Shown: positions 9,539-18,280, counted from the first letter of the stretch. The stretch is 33,146 bases of DNA from an uncultured Porphyromonadaceae bacterium (GCA_947575235.1 CANPMT010000038.1:1-33146); one strand, 5' to 3'. The notes: generated from the sequence alone by a model not told the origin. Translations and numbers: made by a program.

Positions 9539-9874
9539 TTATCATTCATCCGTTTAACACATATTTACATTTTGAGTCTTTTTTTTAGTCTGTAAAACCA
9601 TGTTTTTAAACATATTCCCTTTTCATTTTGAAATCAACCCCTCCCTAATCTTTCATTATTCCATCGTTCAACCTTGATAAATTCCACACCTCACTTATTC
9701 AATAAGCATTTTGCTTTTACCCTTATCCAGCTTTTATTCTGATTCTTATCATATACTTATTGAATTAAAGGATAAAATTAGGTAATCAAGATAATTTTAA
9801 CTTAAAATTCAGCTAATTTTAACATTTCATAATTCCTTATTCCCCTTCATATATATTTATTATCGAAAAACAAT
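9539..9874. other. AT-rich intergenic stretch, no gene seen
   Basis: This stretch lies between the SusC promoter and the terminator of the 9956-10486 gene. It is strongly AT-rich with short T- and A-runs. I see no open frame with gene-like composition, no tRNA and no strong inverted repeat. It may hold regulator sites for the SusC promoter. Confidence 0.5.
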
Positions 9875-9930
9875 AAAAAAAAGTGTCACCCTCCCCCAAG
9901 CTGACTTTAAATTGCTTAGCGGAGGGTGAC
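9875..9930 (-). terminator. Terminator of the dacB-rsmI operon
   Basis: GTCACCCTCC (9885-9894) pairs with GGAGGGTGAC (9921-9930). A second small stem, AAGC/GCTT, can form inside the 26-base loop. In the minus-strand transcript an eight-base U-run follows (9882-9875). It lies 26 bases past the last gene of the operon. Confidence 0.8.
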
Positions 9931-9955
9931 TGAATACTTTCAGTATAATATCTTT

Positions 9956-10486
9956 TTATCGACGTTCTATTACCACCGGGGCGCCGTCGAGACCGACAAA
10001 TACCCCCTCGTTTTTCCCTTTGGCGTAGTCGGTGGCGAAGGTGGCTGCCTCCTCGGCTGTGGCGAACCCGGCCACGATGGTCAGGAAGAAGCTGTCGCGG
10101 TTCTCCGCCACAAATGCCTCTCTGTAGCCACGGCTGTGAAGGTCTTCAACCTGCGAACGCGCGTTGGTGGGCATCTTGTAACGCGCTATGCATACACAGT
10201 AGGGAGGTATCTCCTGTTTCTTCTCATCGGGTGTCTGACCCACATAACGAAGATGTTCCCTCTTGTAGGCTACCGTCTGACCAGCGATGGTCTTGGTGGC
10301 AGGCGCCCCATCCTGGAGCAACGCCCCTGCGGGAAGAGCCATGTCGGGGTCGGTCTCCCCCTTCTGTTTCTTCTGGAGAGCCGCCTCGTAAGCCTGGCGG
10401 TAATTGTTTTCAGTGGGTTTGCATGATGCAAGAATACTCGCCGCAACAGTTGCGGCGAGTATCCCTCTTATAATGTTTCTTTTCAT
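9956..10486 (-). CDS. Small lipoprotein with SPOR-like C-terminal domain
   Basis: The 176-aa product begins MKRNIIRGILAATVAASILASC, a lipoprotein signal with lipobox LASC and Cys22. Residues 25-90 are polar and low in structure. Residues about 95-176 (PYCVCIARYKMPTNARSQVEDL, then SFFLTIVAGFATAEEAATFA) have the alternating pattern of a SPOR domain, the fold that binds denuded peptidoglycan glycans at the septum. The SPOR call rests on pattern only, without a profile search. The gene is the last of a tightly spaced operon (13 bases after the coiled-coil lipoprotein gene) that also encodes a D,D-carboxypeptidase. A cell-wall role is therefore plausible. An intrinsic terminator follows immediately. 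Confidence 0.75.
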   Translation of the reverse strand: MKRNIIRGILAATVAASILASCKPTENNYRQAYEAALQKKQKGETDPDMALPAGALLQDGAPATKTIAGQTVAYKREHLRYVGQTPDEKKQEIPPYCVCIARYKMPTNARSQVEDLHSRGYREAFVAENRDSFFLTIVAGFATAEEAATFATDYAKGKNEGVFVGLDGAPVVIERR

Positions 10487-10499
10487 CAGTCTGTCGTTA

Positions 10500-11363
10500 T
10501 CAGTTGGTCTGGATCACCAGGAAGGTGGTCATGCTCCAGAACTCTTTGGGATTGGTGATGCGCAGGGTGATTGTGCCGTCGGCATTCTTATCCTCGGTGT
10601 AGCTACCCTCGGGCATGTTGGTCCAGATCTTGATCTTCTTGGCGCCGGTGGGTATCACTGAGAGTGAACGCTTGTCGGCCTTGGTGAAGTATGACTCGTT
10701 GAAGTCACCCTTCAGCACCTTTGTCTGGCCGAGGAATTTCTTCTCCAAAAGACCGTTCTGTTTCAGTTCCTTGTTTGTACCGATGGCATAGTAAACGGTA
10801 TTTGCGGCATCCTCCACGGCGGTAGCCTGGGCCTGGGCGGCCTCTTTGGCTGCCGTCTCTGCCTCAACCTGCTGCTGGCCTTCAGCCACCTTCGTGTTGA
10901 GTTCCTCAATCTGACCCTTGGCTGCTGTTAGGTCGTTCTCAAGCTGGGCTATCTTGGCATCCTGTTTTGAGATACGGTCCTTGAGCTGGGCGATGGTCTT
11001 TGTAAGCACACCGTTCTCGTCACCTTTGGCTTTAAGCTTACCCTCCATCTGGTCAAGCAGAGCCTTGTTGGCTGCCAGACGGGCCTTGATGTTGGCGAGG
11101 TTCTGACGAATCTCGGCGCGGCGGTCCACATTCTCGCCCGACCCCATGTTATAAAGCAGACCCTCCTGCATGTTGATTGAGTCAAGGCCGGTATATATAT
11201 CGCCCATCAGGAGCATAAGAGAATCGTTAAAGCTGTTTGCCTCGGCATATTCAGCCGACAGTTCCGCAATGCGTGCCGAATCCTCTGCCAATTTCTCGCT
11301 GTTGCCTGAACATGAGGCAAGCATAATGGCTCCGAAGCCAAGAAGTATGAGACTCTTCTTCAT
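10500..11363 (-). CDS. Coiled-coil lipoprotein (Cbp1-like family possible)
   Basis: The 287-aa protein starts MKKSLILLGFGAIMLASC, a lipoprotein signal with lipobox LASC and Cys18. Residues 25-185 are a long Ala/Glu/Lys/Leu-rich heptad region (for example RISKQDAKIAQLENDL), so a coiled coil is near certain. The C-terminal 95 residues form a small beta-rich domain (SLSVIPTGAKKIKIWTNMPE, ending MTTFLVIQTN). The layout recalls a Bacteroides family annotated as collagen-binding 'Cbp1' adhesins; I recall this only by architecture and do not claim the binding activity. It lies 39 bases after rsmI and 13 bases before the SPOR-like gene, in the same operon. A periplasmic or surface structural role is the safest reading. 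Confidence 0.8.
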   Translation of the reverse strand: MKKSLILLGFGAIMLASCSGNSEKLAEDSARIAELSAEYAEANSFNDSLMLLMGDIYTGLDSINMQEGLLYNMGSGENVDRRAEIRQNLANIKARLAANKALLDQMEGKLKAKGDENGVLTKTIAQLKDRISKQDAKIAQLENDLTAAKGQIEELNTKVAEGQQQVEAETAAKEAAQAQATAVEDAANTVYYAIGTNKELKQNGLLEKKFLGQTKVLKGDFNESYFTKADKRSLSVIPTGAKKIKIWTNMPEGSYTEDKNADGTITLRITNPKEFWSMTTFLVIQTN

Positions 11364-11402
11364 AATCTGTTTGATTTAAGTTGTAGTGTTTATAATGGTT
11401 AC

Positions 11403-12119
11403 TTATTCGTCAGAAGCGGCATCAGTGCTGTCAGTACTGTCAGTGCAGTTGCAGCCTCCGATTATGATAACAATCTCCCCTTTGGCTTGGTTCACCGCGA
11501 AGTGTTTTTCGAGTTCAGCGAGTGTGCCGCGATGGTATGTCTCGTGCAGTTTAGAGATCTCGCGGCATACGCATGCCTCGCGGTCGCCTCCGAAGTATTC
11601 GGCCAACTGGCGGAGGGTACGTCCCAACCGTTTGGGCGATTCATATATCACCACAGTGCGGGTGTCGGCGGCCAGAAGCGTGAGACGTGTCGCCCTACCC
11701 TTCTTCGGGGGGAGGAATCCCTCGAATACGAACCTGTCACAGGGGAGCCCGGAGGCCACAAGTGCCGGGACGAAGGCAGTGGCGCCGGGGAGACATTCCA
11801 CGTCGGCTCCTATCCGTCTGCACTCACGGCTAAGCATGAACCCGGGGTCGGATATACCGGGGGTGCCGGCATCTGATATGAGGGCTATCGTCTCGCCACC
11901 CAACACCCGTTCGGCAATTTTGGGCGCCTCCTCATGTTCGTTGAATTTATGATGGCTGCGCATCGGGGTGTGTATGTCGAAGTGTTTCAGCAGCACACCG
12001 GATGTGCGTGTGTCCTCGGCCAGGATAAGGTCGGCCTCCTTGAGCACATTCACTGCCCTGAAGGTCATGTCGTCAAGATTACCCACGGGGGTGGGCACAA
12101 GATAGAGTTTTCCGCTCAT
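11403..12119 (-). CDS. rsmI: 16S rRNA (cytidine-1402-2'-O)-methyltransferase RsmI
   Basis: The 238-aa protein matches the RsmI/YraL tetrapyrrole-methylase-like family. It has the N-terminal LYLVPTPVGNLDDMTFRAV, then LAEDTRTSGVLLKHF, DAGTPGISDPGF (the SAM-binding glycine loop), LPGATAFVPALVASGL and VIYESPKRLGRTL. RsmI methylates the 2'-OH of C1402 in the decoding centre of the small subunit, using SAM. The length is normal without the extra C-terminal domain seen in some homologues. The last residues, CTDSTDSTDAASDE, are an acidic, Ser/Thr-rich tail encoded by three 9-bp units at 11422-11448, and I regard them as dispensable. The start codon overlaps the stop of the upstream gene by 4 bases, which argues for translational coupling. 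Confidence 0.96.
   Translation of the reverse strand: MSGKLYLVPTPVGNLDDMTFRAVNVLKEADLILAEDTRTSGVLLKHFDIHTPMRSHHKFNEHEEAPKIAERVLGGETIALISDAGTPGISDPGFMLSRECRRIGADVECLPGATAFVPALVASGLPCDRFVFEGFLPPKKGRATRLTLLAADTRTVVIYESPKRLGRTLRQLAEYFGGDREACVCREISKLHETYHRGTLAELEKHFAVNQAKGEIVIIIGGCNCTDSTDSTDAASDE
11422..11448 (-). repeat. Three 9-bp tandem units inside the rsmI 3' end
   Basis: Forward-strand units tcagtgctg, tcagtactg and tcagtgcag lie head to tail. Each encodes three residues of the Ser-Thr-Asp tail, so unit gain or loss would keep the frame. Confidence 0.7.
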
Positions 12120-12808
12120 TCCTTGAAATATTTTTTAAGAATATCGAGAAAATCCGTCACTTCAGCCGACTGTTCATTCCATCCGAGTTCATCGATGAAG
12201 TATCCTTCGGCTTCGTCATACCCCTCCATTGAGGCCACGAGTGCGAGTGTGGTGTTGAAATCGGCGTCTGAGTTGTTGAAGAGTTCGCGTTTGAAGCGGT
12301 AGCGGTCGTTGATGCTGAACACGAGTCGTCCGCGTGGCTCGGCCTGCACTTTACGTGCAACAGGAGCGGGAGTCGCCGCAACCTCCGGCTCATAATCTAC
12401 CGCTGGCTCAACACTCACCTCCGGCTCCTCCTCAGGCATCTCATAGAGCGGGGCCTCATTCTCCTCGACTGCAACCCTCTCCACAGCAATCTCCTCATCT
12501 ACCACTGCAGGAGCCTCCTCGACCACTGCGGGAGCCTCTGCTACAGGAGCCGGTGTCTCTACTACGGGAGCGGGAGCCTCTATTACGGGAGCGGGAGGCT
12601 CTACTACCGGAGCCGGAGCCTCTGCTACCGGGGCTGCCGGAGTCTCCTCCTCGCAGACAAGCGCGGTGTATTCGGCCACTGCATTGGCCTTCTTCAGTAT
12701 CAGATTTCTCAGATGACCGGGTGAGTCATCGCGGTTTATTGCCAAATGCACCAGGCCTTCCAGCTCATATATGGTGTCAAGTAATTCGTTTAGATCCTCT
12801 TTATTCAT
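12116..12808 (-). CDS. Ala/Pro/Val/Glu-rich protein with conserved C-terminal domain, function unknown
   Basis: The 230-aa protein has three parts. Residues 1-55 are a helical N-terminus (MNKEDLNELLDTIYELEGLV). Residues about 56-150 are low-complexity, built of repeated units such as APAPVVE and APAVVEE. Residues about 158-230 form a compact acidic domain (RGRLVFSINDRYRFKRELFN...MEGYDEAEGYFIDELGWN). No signal peptide is present, so it is probably cytoplasmic, with the Pro-rich part as a spacer between two domains. Similar proteins occur in Bacteroidales next to cell-wall and rRNA-modification genes, as far as I recall, without known function. It is 6 bases from the dacB-type stop and overlaps rsmI by 4 bases. 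Confidence 0.85.
   Translation of the reverse strand: MNKEDLNELLDTIYELEGLVHLAINRDDSPGHLRNLILKKANAVAEYTALVCEEETPAAPVAEAPAPVVEPPAPVIEAPAPVVETPAPVAEAPAVVEEAPAVVDEEIAVERVAVEENEAPLYEMPEEEPEVSVEPAVDYEPEVAATPAPVARKVQAEPRGRLVFSINDRYRFKRELFNNSDADFNTTLALVASMEGYDEAEGYFIDELGWNEQSAEVTDFLDILKKYFKE
12535..12630 (-). repeat. Degenerate repeats coding for (A/P)-P-V-(V/I)-E units
   Basis: Several copies of a unit resembling ggagccggagcctctact follow each other here with small changes. They encode the APAPVVE-like linker. The repeat keeps frame and is purely coding. Confidence 0.6.
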
Positions 12809-12814
12809 AGTGGT

Positions 12815-14047
12815 TTAATTTTCGTTCGCAGGTTGTGTGTCGTCAAATATCTCGAGCAGCATCCTCTGGGCCGCCTTCTTCGCCTTGTCGCGGCTGCCGT
12901 TGATGTCGTTCATCATGATTACTACGGTATGTGTCGGCACGTAATCGTCGTCGAGCTTGTATCCGGCGTAGCATTGTATGCCGTTCATACTTCCGGTCTT
13001 CATGGCTATGTATCCATCAAGAGGGGTTTCGGCCAGAAAACTCTTGAGCGTACCCTCCTGCCCGGCCAAGGGGAAGAAGGAGGCATAGTAGGGATTGGAG
13101 CTCATCGACTTGAGCACGGCGGTCATGAAATCGGGGGTGACACGGTTGGAGCGCGACAGACCGGAACCGTCGATTATCACCACATCATCGAGGGGCATCT
13201 CCCTCTCCTCCCACATCTCGCGCTCCCGCGCGGCTGCGTCGGTGGTGGAGCCGTCGCCACCCTTTACTTTGCCGTAAGTGCGGAGCATGGATTCAGCAAA
13301 GAGGTTGTCGCTGCGCATCATGCAGGAGCGCATTATCTCGTCGATTGTCGGCGAGAAGTGCTCGGCCACGAGTGTGCGCGGACCCTCCCCAAGGTCTTTG
13401 TTGTCTACCATTATTCCGTTGCGGCTCAGGTTGGCTTTCAGTTTGTTGATGAATATCTGGCCGGGATTTTCAACCGATTTCTTGCCGGAGGCATTGTTGG
13501 CGTAGTTGAAGGCGTGGCTGGCTGTGCCATACGACTGTGAGAAATCGGCACGCTGCCATGAATCGGGGCGACCTGGACCGGCAAAGGCCGACTCATCAAT
13601 CAGTATGTGACCCTCTATCTTGTTGATTCCGGCTGTAAGGAGCGCGTCGGTTATCTCGCTTATGATGTCGTTGTCAAAGGGTTCTACCATCGTCCCTACG
13701 GTAGGGTCGCATGACCCCTCTATCACCAGATTACCCCTCACGATACCCATGTCGGTGGGGCCGTCGATATATACCGGGGTGCGGTAACGGAAATCGGCAC
13801 CGGTCTCGCCGAGCAGAGCGGCTGTGGTGACCGATTTCATTATGGAGGCGGGCACAAGGGGGGTGGTCTCGTTCCATGAGCCCACCACACTGCCGTCTGA
13901 AAGGTCGGTCACCATCACGGCCACAGAGCCTTTGGCTATGCCGGAGGTCCTGACAAAATCATCTATAGCCTTGGCTGCCTCGCCCGCGCTCATACGGAGC
14001 GTCATGACGAGGAGCAGAAGGAGTATATTTAATCTTTTCTTTATCAT
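12815..14047 (-). CDS. dacB: D-alanyl-D-alanine carboxypeptidase/endopeptidase (PBP4 family, peptidase S13)
   Basis: The 410-aa protein begins with a signal peptide (MIKKRLNILLLLLVMTLRMSAG). It carries all three penicillin-binding motifs in order: SxxK as Ser67-Ile-Met-Lys70 (PASIMKSVT), SxN as Ser245-Asp-Asn247 (MRSDNLFAES) and KTG at 349-351 (AMKTGSMNG). The long insert between the first two motifs is typical of the PBP4/DacB class. The nucleophile is Ser67. The enzyme trims the terminal D-Ala of stem peptides and can cleave cross-links in the periplasm. It is the first gene of a five-gene operon with an internal spacing of 39 bases or less, read from a promoter near 14089. Confidence 0.95.
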   Translation of the reverse strand: MIKKRLNILLLLLVMTLRMSAGEAAKAIDDFVRTSGIAKGSVAVMVTDLSDGSVVGSWNETTPLVPASIMKSVTTAALLGETGADFRYRTPVYIDGPTDMGIVRGNLVIEGSCDPTVGTMVEPFDNDIISEITDALLTAGINKIEGHILIDESAFAGPGRPDSWQRADFSQSYGTASHAFNYANNASGKKSVENPGQIFINKLKANLSRNGIMVDNKDLGEGPRTLVAEHFSPTIDEIMRSCMMRSDNLFAESMLRTYGKVKGGDGSTTDAAAREREMWEEREMPLDDVVIIDGSGLSRSNRVTPDFMTAVLKSMSSNPYYASFFPLAGQEGTLKSFLAETPLDGYIAMKTGSMNGIQCYAGYKLDDDYVPTHTVVIMMNDINGSRDKAKKAAQRMLLEIFDDTQPANEN

Positions 14048-14088
14048 CTTCTGAATTAATCAATACCTGCTATTACACATAACGGACG

Positions 14089-14096
14089 CAAAGTTA
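14089..14096 (-). promoter_or_regulatory. -7 element for the dacB operon
   Basis: TAACTTTG on the minus strand matches TAnnTTTG, 41 bases upstream of the dacB start. No good -33 TTTG is seen at the usual distance, so this is a partial match. Confidence 0.45.
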
Positions 14097-14125
14097 CAAA
14101 GTTTTTCGGAATTTGACATAGTTTT

Positions 14126-14156
14126 TTTGTCACTTGCGGAATTGTTGTTAATTTTA
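14126..14156 (+). promoter_or_regulatory. Promoter for the AI-2E/antiporter pair
   Basis: TTTG (14126-14129), a 19-base spacer and TAATTTTA (14149-14156, one mismatch to TAnnTTTG) lie 36 bases upstream of the start at 14193. It is divergent from the dacB promoter. Confidence 0.5.
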
Positions 14157-14192
14157 CATCATAAAACTGTTGATGCCTAATATATCTTTCGC

Positions 14193-15275
14193 ATGGACGC
14201 ACGCCAACCTTACACATTCGACCGGGTTATCCGGATTCTATTCACTGTCTGCACCATCATTGCGGTGGTTTTCATGCTCGACACCCTCAAGGGGGTGCTT
14301 CTCCCTTTCCTCGTGGCTTGCCTCATAGCTTATATGCTTGAGCCGTTGGTGCAATGGAATATGGCCTGGACACGCTCCAAGACCCGCTTCATTCCGGTGC
14401 TTCTGACTCTTTTCGAGGTATGCGCCATAGGGGGTGTCTGCTGTGTCATCTTCATCCCGTATCTTGTGAGCGAGACCTCGGAAATGACGCGCATGATCAA
14501 GGATTACGCCACAACTCAGATCCAGATTCCCTACATCTCCAACGGAATACATGAGTTTATCCGCAGCAATATCGACTTCAACGAAATCTCGAAACTCCTC
14601 TCGCATGATGAATGGAAAGAGCTTATACGGAACACTCTCTCCGCCTCATGGTCGTTCGTCGGGTCGGGACTCGGACTGATTCTCGGCATCCTGAGCTGGC
14701 TTATCGTGATTCTCTACGTGATTTTCATCATGATTGACTATGAGCGCATTATGCTCAGTTTCAGGCAACTCGTGCCTCTGCGCCACCGCGCACGCACTTT
14801 CCGTGTGGCCTCCGATATAAAGAATGCGATGAACCGCTATTTCCGCGGCCAGTTTCTCATTGCCTGTATCGTGGGGATTCTATTCTCGATTGGTTTCGCC
14901 ATAATCGGGCTACCTATGGGTGTGGTGTTAGGGCTCTTCATCGGAATGCTGAATATGGTGCCGTATCTCCAGCTCATATCACTGCCGATAACAACCCTGC
15001 TCTGCCTTGTATGCACCGCGAGCACCGGTGTGGATTTCTGGGTTATATTCTGGGAGAGCATGGCGGTCTACTTAGTGGTGCAGTGCATACAGGACCTCGT
15101 GCTGACACCCCGCATCATGGGTAAGGCCATGGGGCTCAACCCGGCCATCATTCTACTCTCCCTCTCGATATGGGGCTCCCTGCTCGGATTCATGGGACTC
15201 ATAATAGCGCTCCCCCTCACCACTCTTCTCCTCTCTTATTATGACCAGTATGTAAGTGGCAATCCACGGCCATAA
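14193..15275 (+). CDS. AI-2E family transporter (PerM/YdiK-like membrane protein)
   Basis: The 360-aa protein has about eight hydrophobic segments in the layout of the AI-2E family. Two pairs lie at the N-terminus (VCTIIAVVFMLDTLKGVLL, FLVACLIAYMLEPLVQW). A soluble central region runs from about 95 to 150. The conserved C-terminal block includes YFRGQFLIACIVGILFSIGF, GLPMGVVLGLFIGMLNMVPY and LGFMGLIIALPLTTLLLSYY. Family members have been linked to autoinducer-2 export or, in some species, Na+/H+ antiport, and the substrate cannot be told from sequence. The neighbouring gene 15 bases downstream encodes a cation/proton antiporter, so an ion-related role is worth considering. Confidence 0.92.
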   Translation: MDARQPYTFDRVIRILFTVCTIIAVVFMLDTLKGVLLPFLVACLIAYMLEPLVQWNMAWTRSKTRFIPVLLTLFEVCAIGGVCCVIFIPYLVSETSEMTRMIKDYATTQIQIPYISNGIHEFIRSNIDFNEISKLLSHDEWKELIRNTLSASWSFVGSGLGLILGILSWLIVILYVIFIMIDYERIMLSFRQLVPLRHRARTFRVASDIKNAMNRYFRGQFLIACIVGILFSIGFAIIGLPMGVVLGLFIGMLNMVPYLQLISLPITTLLCLVCTASTGVDFWVIFWESMAVYLVVQCIQDLVLTPRIMGKAMGLNPAIILLSLSIWGSLLGFMGLIIALPLTTLLLSYYDQYVSGNPRP

Positions 15276-15289
15276 ATCTTTGTAAACTT

Positions 15290-17590
15290 ATGTTCACTTT
15301 CCAGACCACCGTCTCTGAATTGGAGACAAAGACTTTCACTGAAATCAACGGCGACAACCCTCCGCAGAATGAGGATGACCACACCAACGGCCTTATAGCC
15401 GACCTGGCTTGGATTCTTCTGTTGGGGGCAATTGTCACCCTTCTCTTCAAGAAACTCAAGCAGCCTGTCGTGTTGGGATATATCCTCGCGGGCTTCCTGG
15501 CAAGTCCGAAGTTTGTATATCTCCCCTCCATATCCAACCTCGGGAATATCGATTTCTGGGCTGACCTCGGAATCGTGGTGCTTATGTTCACACTCGGACT
15601 CGAATTCAGTTTCAAGAAACTGATGAATTCCGGTTCGTCGGCCATTATCACGGCTCTGATTATTATCTGCGGAATGACCTTCGCCGGATTCGGCGTGGGT
15701 AAGATCCTTCACCTCAACTCTATCAACTGTATCTTCCTGGGTGGCATGATCTCGATGTCGAGCACCACAATCATCCTGAAGACTCTCTCCGACTTGGGTA
15801 TGCGCCAGAAGAAATTCGCATCTCTGGTGCTGGCCGTGCTTATCATAGAGGATCTCTTCGCGGTGCTCATGCTTGTGCTCCTCTCATCGCTGGCCATGGG
15901 GAATGTGGAGGGTATGGACCTCCTCTTCTCGGTGGGGAAACTCCTCTTCTTCCTTATAATATGGTTCGTGGTCGGTGTCTACGTGCTCCCGGGATTCTTC
16001 AACAAGGTTAAGAGTTTCCTCAATTCCGAGACTCTCCTGGTGGTGGCCATGGGTCTCTGCTTCTCGATGGCGGTATTCTCCGTCACCTGCGGATTCTCGC
16101 TTGAGTTGGGAGCCTTCGTGATGGGTTCTATACTCGCCGGCACAAACGTGGCTGAGGGTATGGAGCGTGTGGTGCAGCCTGTCAAAGACCTCTTCGGCGC
16201 CGTATTCTTCATCTCTGTGGGTATGATGGTCGACCCCAATATACTTGTCACCTACTGGTGGGAGATTCTTCTGTTAGCGGCCGTGGTGATTGTGGGTATG
16301 ATCTTCTTCGGCACTCTCGGTATGCTGGCCACGGGACAGACTCTCCGTGTGGCTATCGAGAGCGGTTTCACACTCACTCAGGTGGGTGAGTTCTCTTTCA
16401 TCATTGCATCTTTGGGCATGAGCTTAGGTGTGCTCCAGGAATCGCTCTATCCTATCATTGTGGCCGTGTCGGTGATAACAATCTTCACCACGCCATATTT
16501 CGTGAAGCTGTCGCAACCGGCTTATGCGTTTGCCGAGTCGCACCTGCCGCAGCGGCTCGGATTCCTGATCGACCGTTACTCGAAACAGGTCACCGACGCG
16601 AGCGAGACCAAGCGGCTGTGGCGCGAGATTCTCAGCCGTTACATGTGGCGCATACTTCTCTATTCCGTGGTGCTGATTGCCATTATCCTGGTGTCGAAAC
16701 AGTTCCTCTTCCCTCTATGCGCCCGTTATCTCGGCGAATGGGGACGCCTCTGTGCCACTGTGGCAACCTTCGTGTGTATGCTTCCGTTCCTCTTCGCCCT
16801 CTCGTTCAGTTCAACGAAGGAGTCTGAACGTGAGCAGCTTCACGCCACAGCCAGTTTCTATGACGTGCCGTTGGTGGCGATGCGTATCATCCGCTACATC
16901 ATCACCCTCCTCCTTATAGTATATCTGATGACGATAGCCTATAACTCACTGATAGCGTGGATTGCCGGGGTGATCGGATTCTCGCTGATTATCATCTTCG
17001 CGTCGTCAAAACTGATGTCGCAGTATAACAATATCGAGACCAAGTTTATCAACAACCTGAATATCCGCGAAAATACCCGTCTCGGCACCAACAACACCCT
17101 TGTAAGCGACATACACCAGGCTTATATCGCCGTCGGGCCCTATTGCCCGTTTGTGGGCGACAAGCTGAAGGATTCCGGTCTGCGCAGCGAATATGGAGTG
17201 AGTGTGTCGAGCATCCAGCGTGGCGAGATGTTCATCCCCCTCCCTTCGGTCGACGCCCGTATCTTCCCCGGTGATATCTTAGGTGTGATCGGCACTGACG
17301 AGCAGATCAAGAAACTTAACGATGACATCGAGAGCGCGGAGAAGGCTTTCCGGTCGGTGCCTGTGACGCAGCCTGAGATCACGCTTCGTAGCATACGACT
17401 CACCGACCACTCCCCCATCATCAACATACCGTTGGGGAAGACCAACCTGCACACCGACTATTACAGCATGATAGTGAAAGTGCAGCGCGGGGATAATGAG
17501 TTTGAGCAGCCCGACGCCTCCACTATCCTGAAAGCGGGGGATATTGTATGGGTGGTAGGTGACGCATCGCGCATCGACGCCATGAAATGA
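15290..17590 (+). CDS. CPA2-family cation:proton antiporter with two TrkA-C domains
   Basis: The 766-aa membrane protein has about 13 transmembrane segments in residues 38-425, after a polar N-terminal extension. Family marks include KQPVVLGYILAGFLASP, TLGLEFSFKKL, MSSTTIILKTLSDLGM, EDLFAVLMLVLLSSL and LGAFVMGSILAGTNVAEGME followed by DLFGAVFFISVGMMVDP, as in KefB/KefC and NhaS-type CPA2 transporters. Extra hydrophobic segments at about 450-590 lead to two cytoplasmic TrkA-C (RCK_C) domains. The first is about 618-690 (AYIAVGPYCPFVGDKL...GDILGVIGTDEQI); the second is about 695-766 (ILKAGDIVWVVGDASRIDAM). No full Rossmann TrkA-N domain is present, so the ligand is not NAD by the usual route. 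Probable K+ or Na+ efflux coupled to proton entry. Confidence 0.94.
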   Translation: MFTFQTTVSELETKTFTEINGDNPPQNEDDHTNGLIADLAWILLLGAIVTLLFKKLKQPVVLGYILAGFLASPKFVYLPSISNLGNIDFWADLGIVVLMFTLGLEFSFKKLMNSGSSAIITALIIICGMTFAGFGVGKILHLNSINCIFLGGMISMSSTTIILKTLSDLGMRQKKFASLVLAVLIIEDLFAVLMLVLLSSLAMGNVEGMDLLFSVGKLLFFLIIWFVVGVYVLPGFFNKVKSFLNSETLLVVAMGLCFSMAVFSVTCGFSLELGAFVMGSILAGTNVAEGMERVVQPVKDLFGAVFFISVGMMVDPNILVTYWWEILLLAAVVIVGMIFFGTLGMLATGQTLRVAIESGFTLTQVGEFSFIIASLGMSLGVLQESLYPIIVAVSVITIFTTPYFVKLSQPAYAFAESHLPQRLGFLIDRYSKQVTDASETKRLWREILSRYMWRILLYSVVLIAIILVSKQFLFPLCARYLGEWGRLCATVATFVCMLPFLFALSFSSTKESEREQLHATASFYDVPLVAMRIIRYIITLLLIVYLMTIAYNSLIAWIAGVIGFSLIIIFASSKLMSQYNNIETKFINNLNIRENTRLGTNNTLVSDIHQAYIAVGPYCPFVGDKLKDSGLRSEYGVSVSSIQRGEMFIPLPSVDARIFPGDILGVIGTDEQIKKLNDDIESAEKAFRSVPVTQPEITLRSIRLTDHSPIINIPLGKTNLHTDYYSMIVKVQRGDNEFEQPDASTILKAGDIVWVVGDASRIDAMK

Positions 17591-17642
17591 CATCAACCGC
17601 ACAAATGAGTTGAGACTCTGAAAAACGTTGAATGAAACTCTG

Positions 17643-17678
17643 AAAAAAACGGGGTTGCCTTAAAAAGGCAGCCCCGTT
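17643..17678 (-). terminator. Terminator overlapping the stop codon of the 17660-18280 gene
   Basis: The arms AACGGGG-TGCCTT and AAGGCA-CCCCGTT (17649-17661 and 17665-17678) form a strong hairpin. In the minus-strand transcript a seven-base U-run follows (17649-17643). The hairpin includes the last codons and the TAA at 17662-17660. It lies between convergent genes and may also slow read-through from the plus-strand antiporter gene. Confidence 0.82.
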
Positions 17679-18280
17679 CCTATAAATCCTACTGTTATCT
17701 CATCCGTGAAGTCGTTGCGCGTAGGCGCCTGGCCTGAATGATAGAGCCTCTGCGACAGCTGCATCGGCAGATTATCCTGCGAGGGGGCGAACCATAGCCC
17801 CTCCCACGTCCAGTACCACATCCCGCCGTCGTCATATCCCGACCACTCGGGCTTCACACCCGGAAGGTTCATGACATCGGTGAATACGTCGCCTATGCCG
17901 ATCTCGCCACCGGGCACCTTCACCTTCACGTCACTTCCGATAAGGTTGAGCACATCTATCTTACCCTCACCAAAATCGTAAGCCACGAAACGCTCACCCT
18001 CCGGGTCAGAGAAGATCAGCGCCACGGCATCCGGACTGTCGCCATGGGTCTTTTTGGAGTAAAGCCCGTCAATCGAATCGGGAATCTCCTGTATCGGCAT
18101 ACCGATATATATGCCGCCGATACTGTCTTTCGTGATGTAGGCGATGTTGGTTCCTGATGTCTCGGCCTCGGCAATCACCTGTTCAGGGATAGTGTCGCTG
18201 TCGACTGCACCGGATTTATCTGAATGTCCGCATCCGGCCAGCGTAATGGCTCCGAGAGCCACTGCTATAAGTTTCCTCAT
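17660..18280 (-). CDS. Lipoprotein of unknown function
   Basis: The 206-aa protein starts MRKLIAVALGAITLAGC, with lipobox LAGC and Cys17. The mature part has the stretch GGIYIGMPIQEIPDSIDGLY, which resembles the short 'GI.IGM...IP' motif seen in Bacteroidales lipoproteins that fold as small beta domains, followed by VAYDFGEGKIDVLNLIG and a Trp-rich patch (GGMWYWTWEGLWFAPSQDN). No enzyme motif is visible. It lies 61 bases after the antiporter gene and may be the last gene of that operon, or may have its own promoter, which I could not identify. Its stop codon sits inside the terminator hairpin. Confidence 0.8.
   Translation of the reverse strand: MRKLIAVALGAITLAGCGHSDKSGAVDSDTIPEQVIAEAETSGTNIAYITKDSIGGIYIGMPIQEIPDSIDGLYSKKTHGDSPDAVALIFSDPEGERFVAYDFGEGKIDVLNLIGSDVKVKVPGGEIGIGDVFTDVMNLPGVKPEWSGYDDGGMWYWTWEGLWFAPSQDNLPMQLSQRLYHSGQAPTRNDFTDEITVGFIGTGLPF

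Noticed and set aside
12334-12810. Pro/Leu/Arg-rich plus-strand frame opposite the Ala/Pro-rich gene
   Set aside because: It is the complement of the APAPVVE repeats and has no start context or partner gene.
12833-13540. Plus-strand frame of 235 codons opposite dacB
   Set aside because: dacB carries SxxK, SxN and KTG in order. The opposite frame has no domain and is a by-product of GC-rich codon use.
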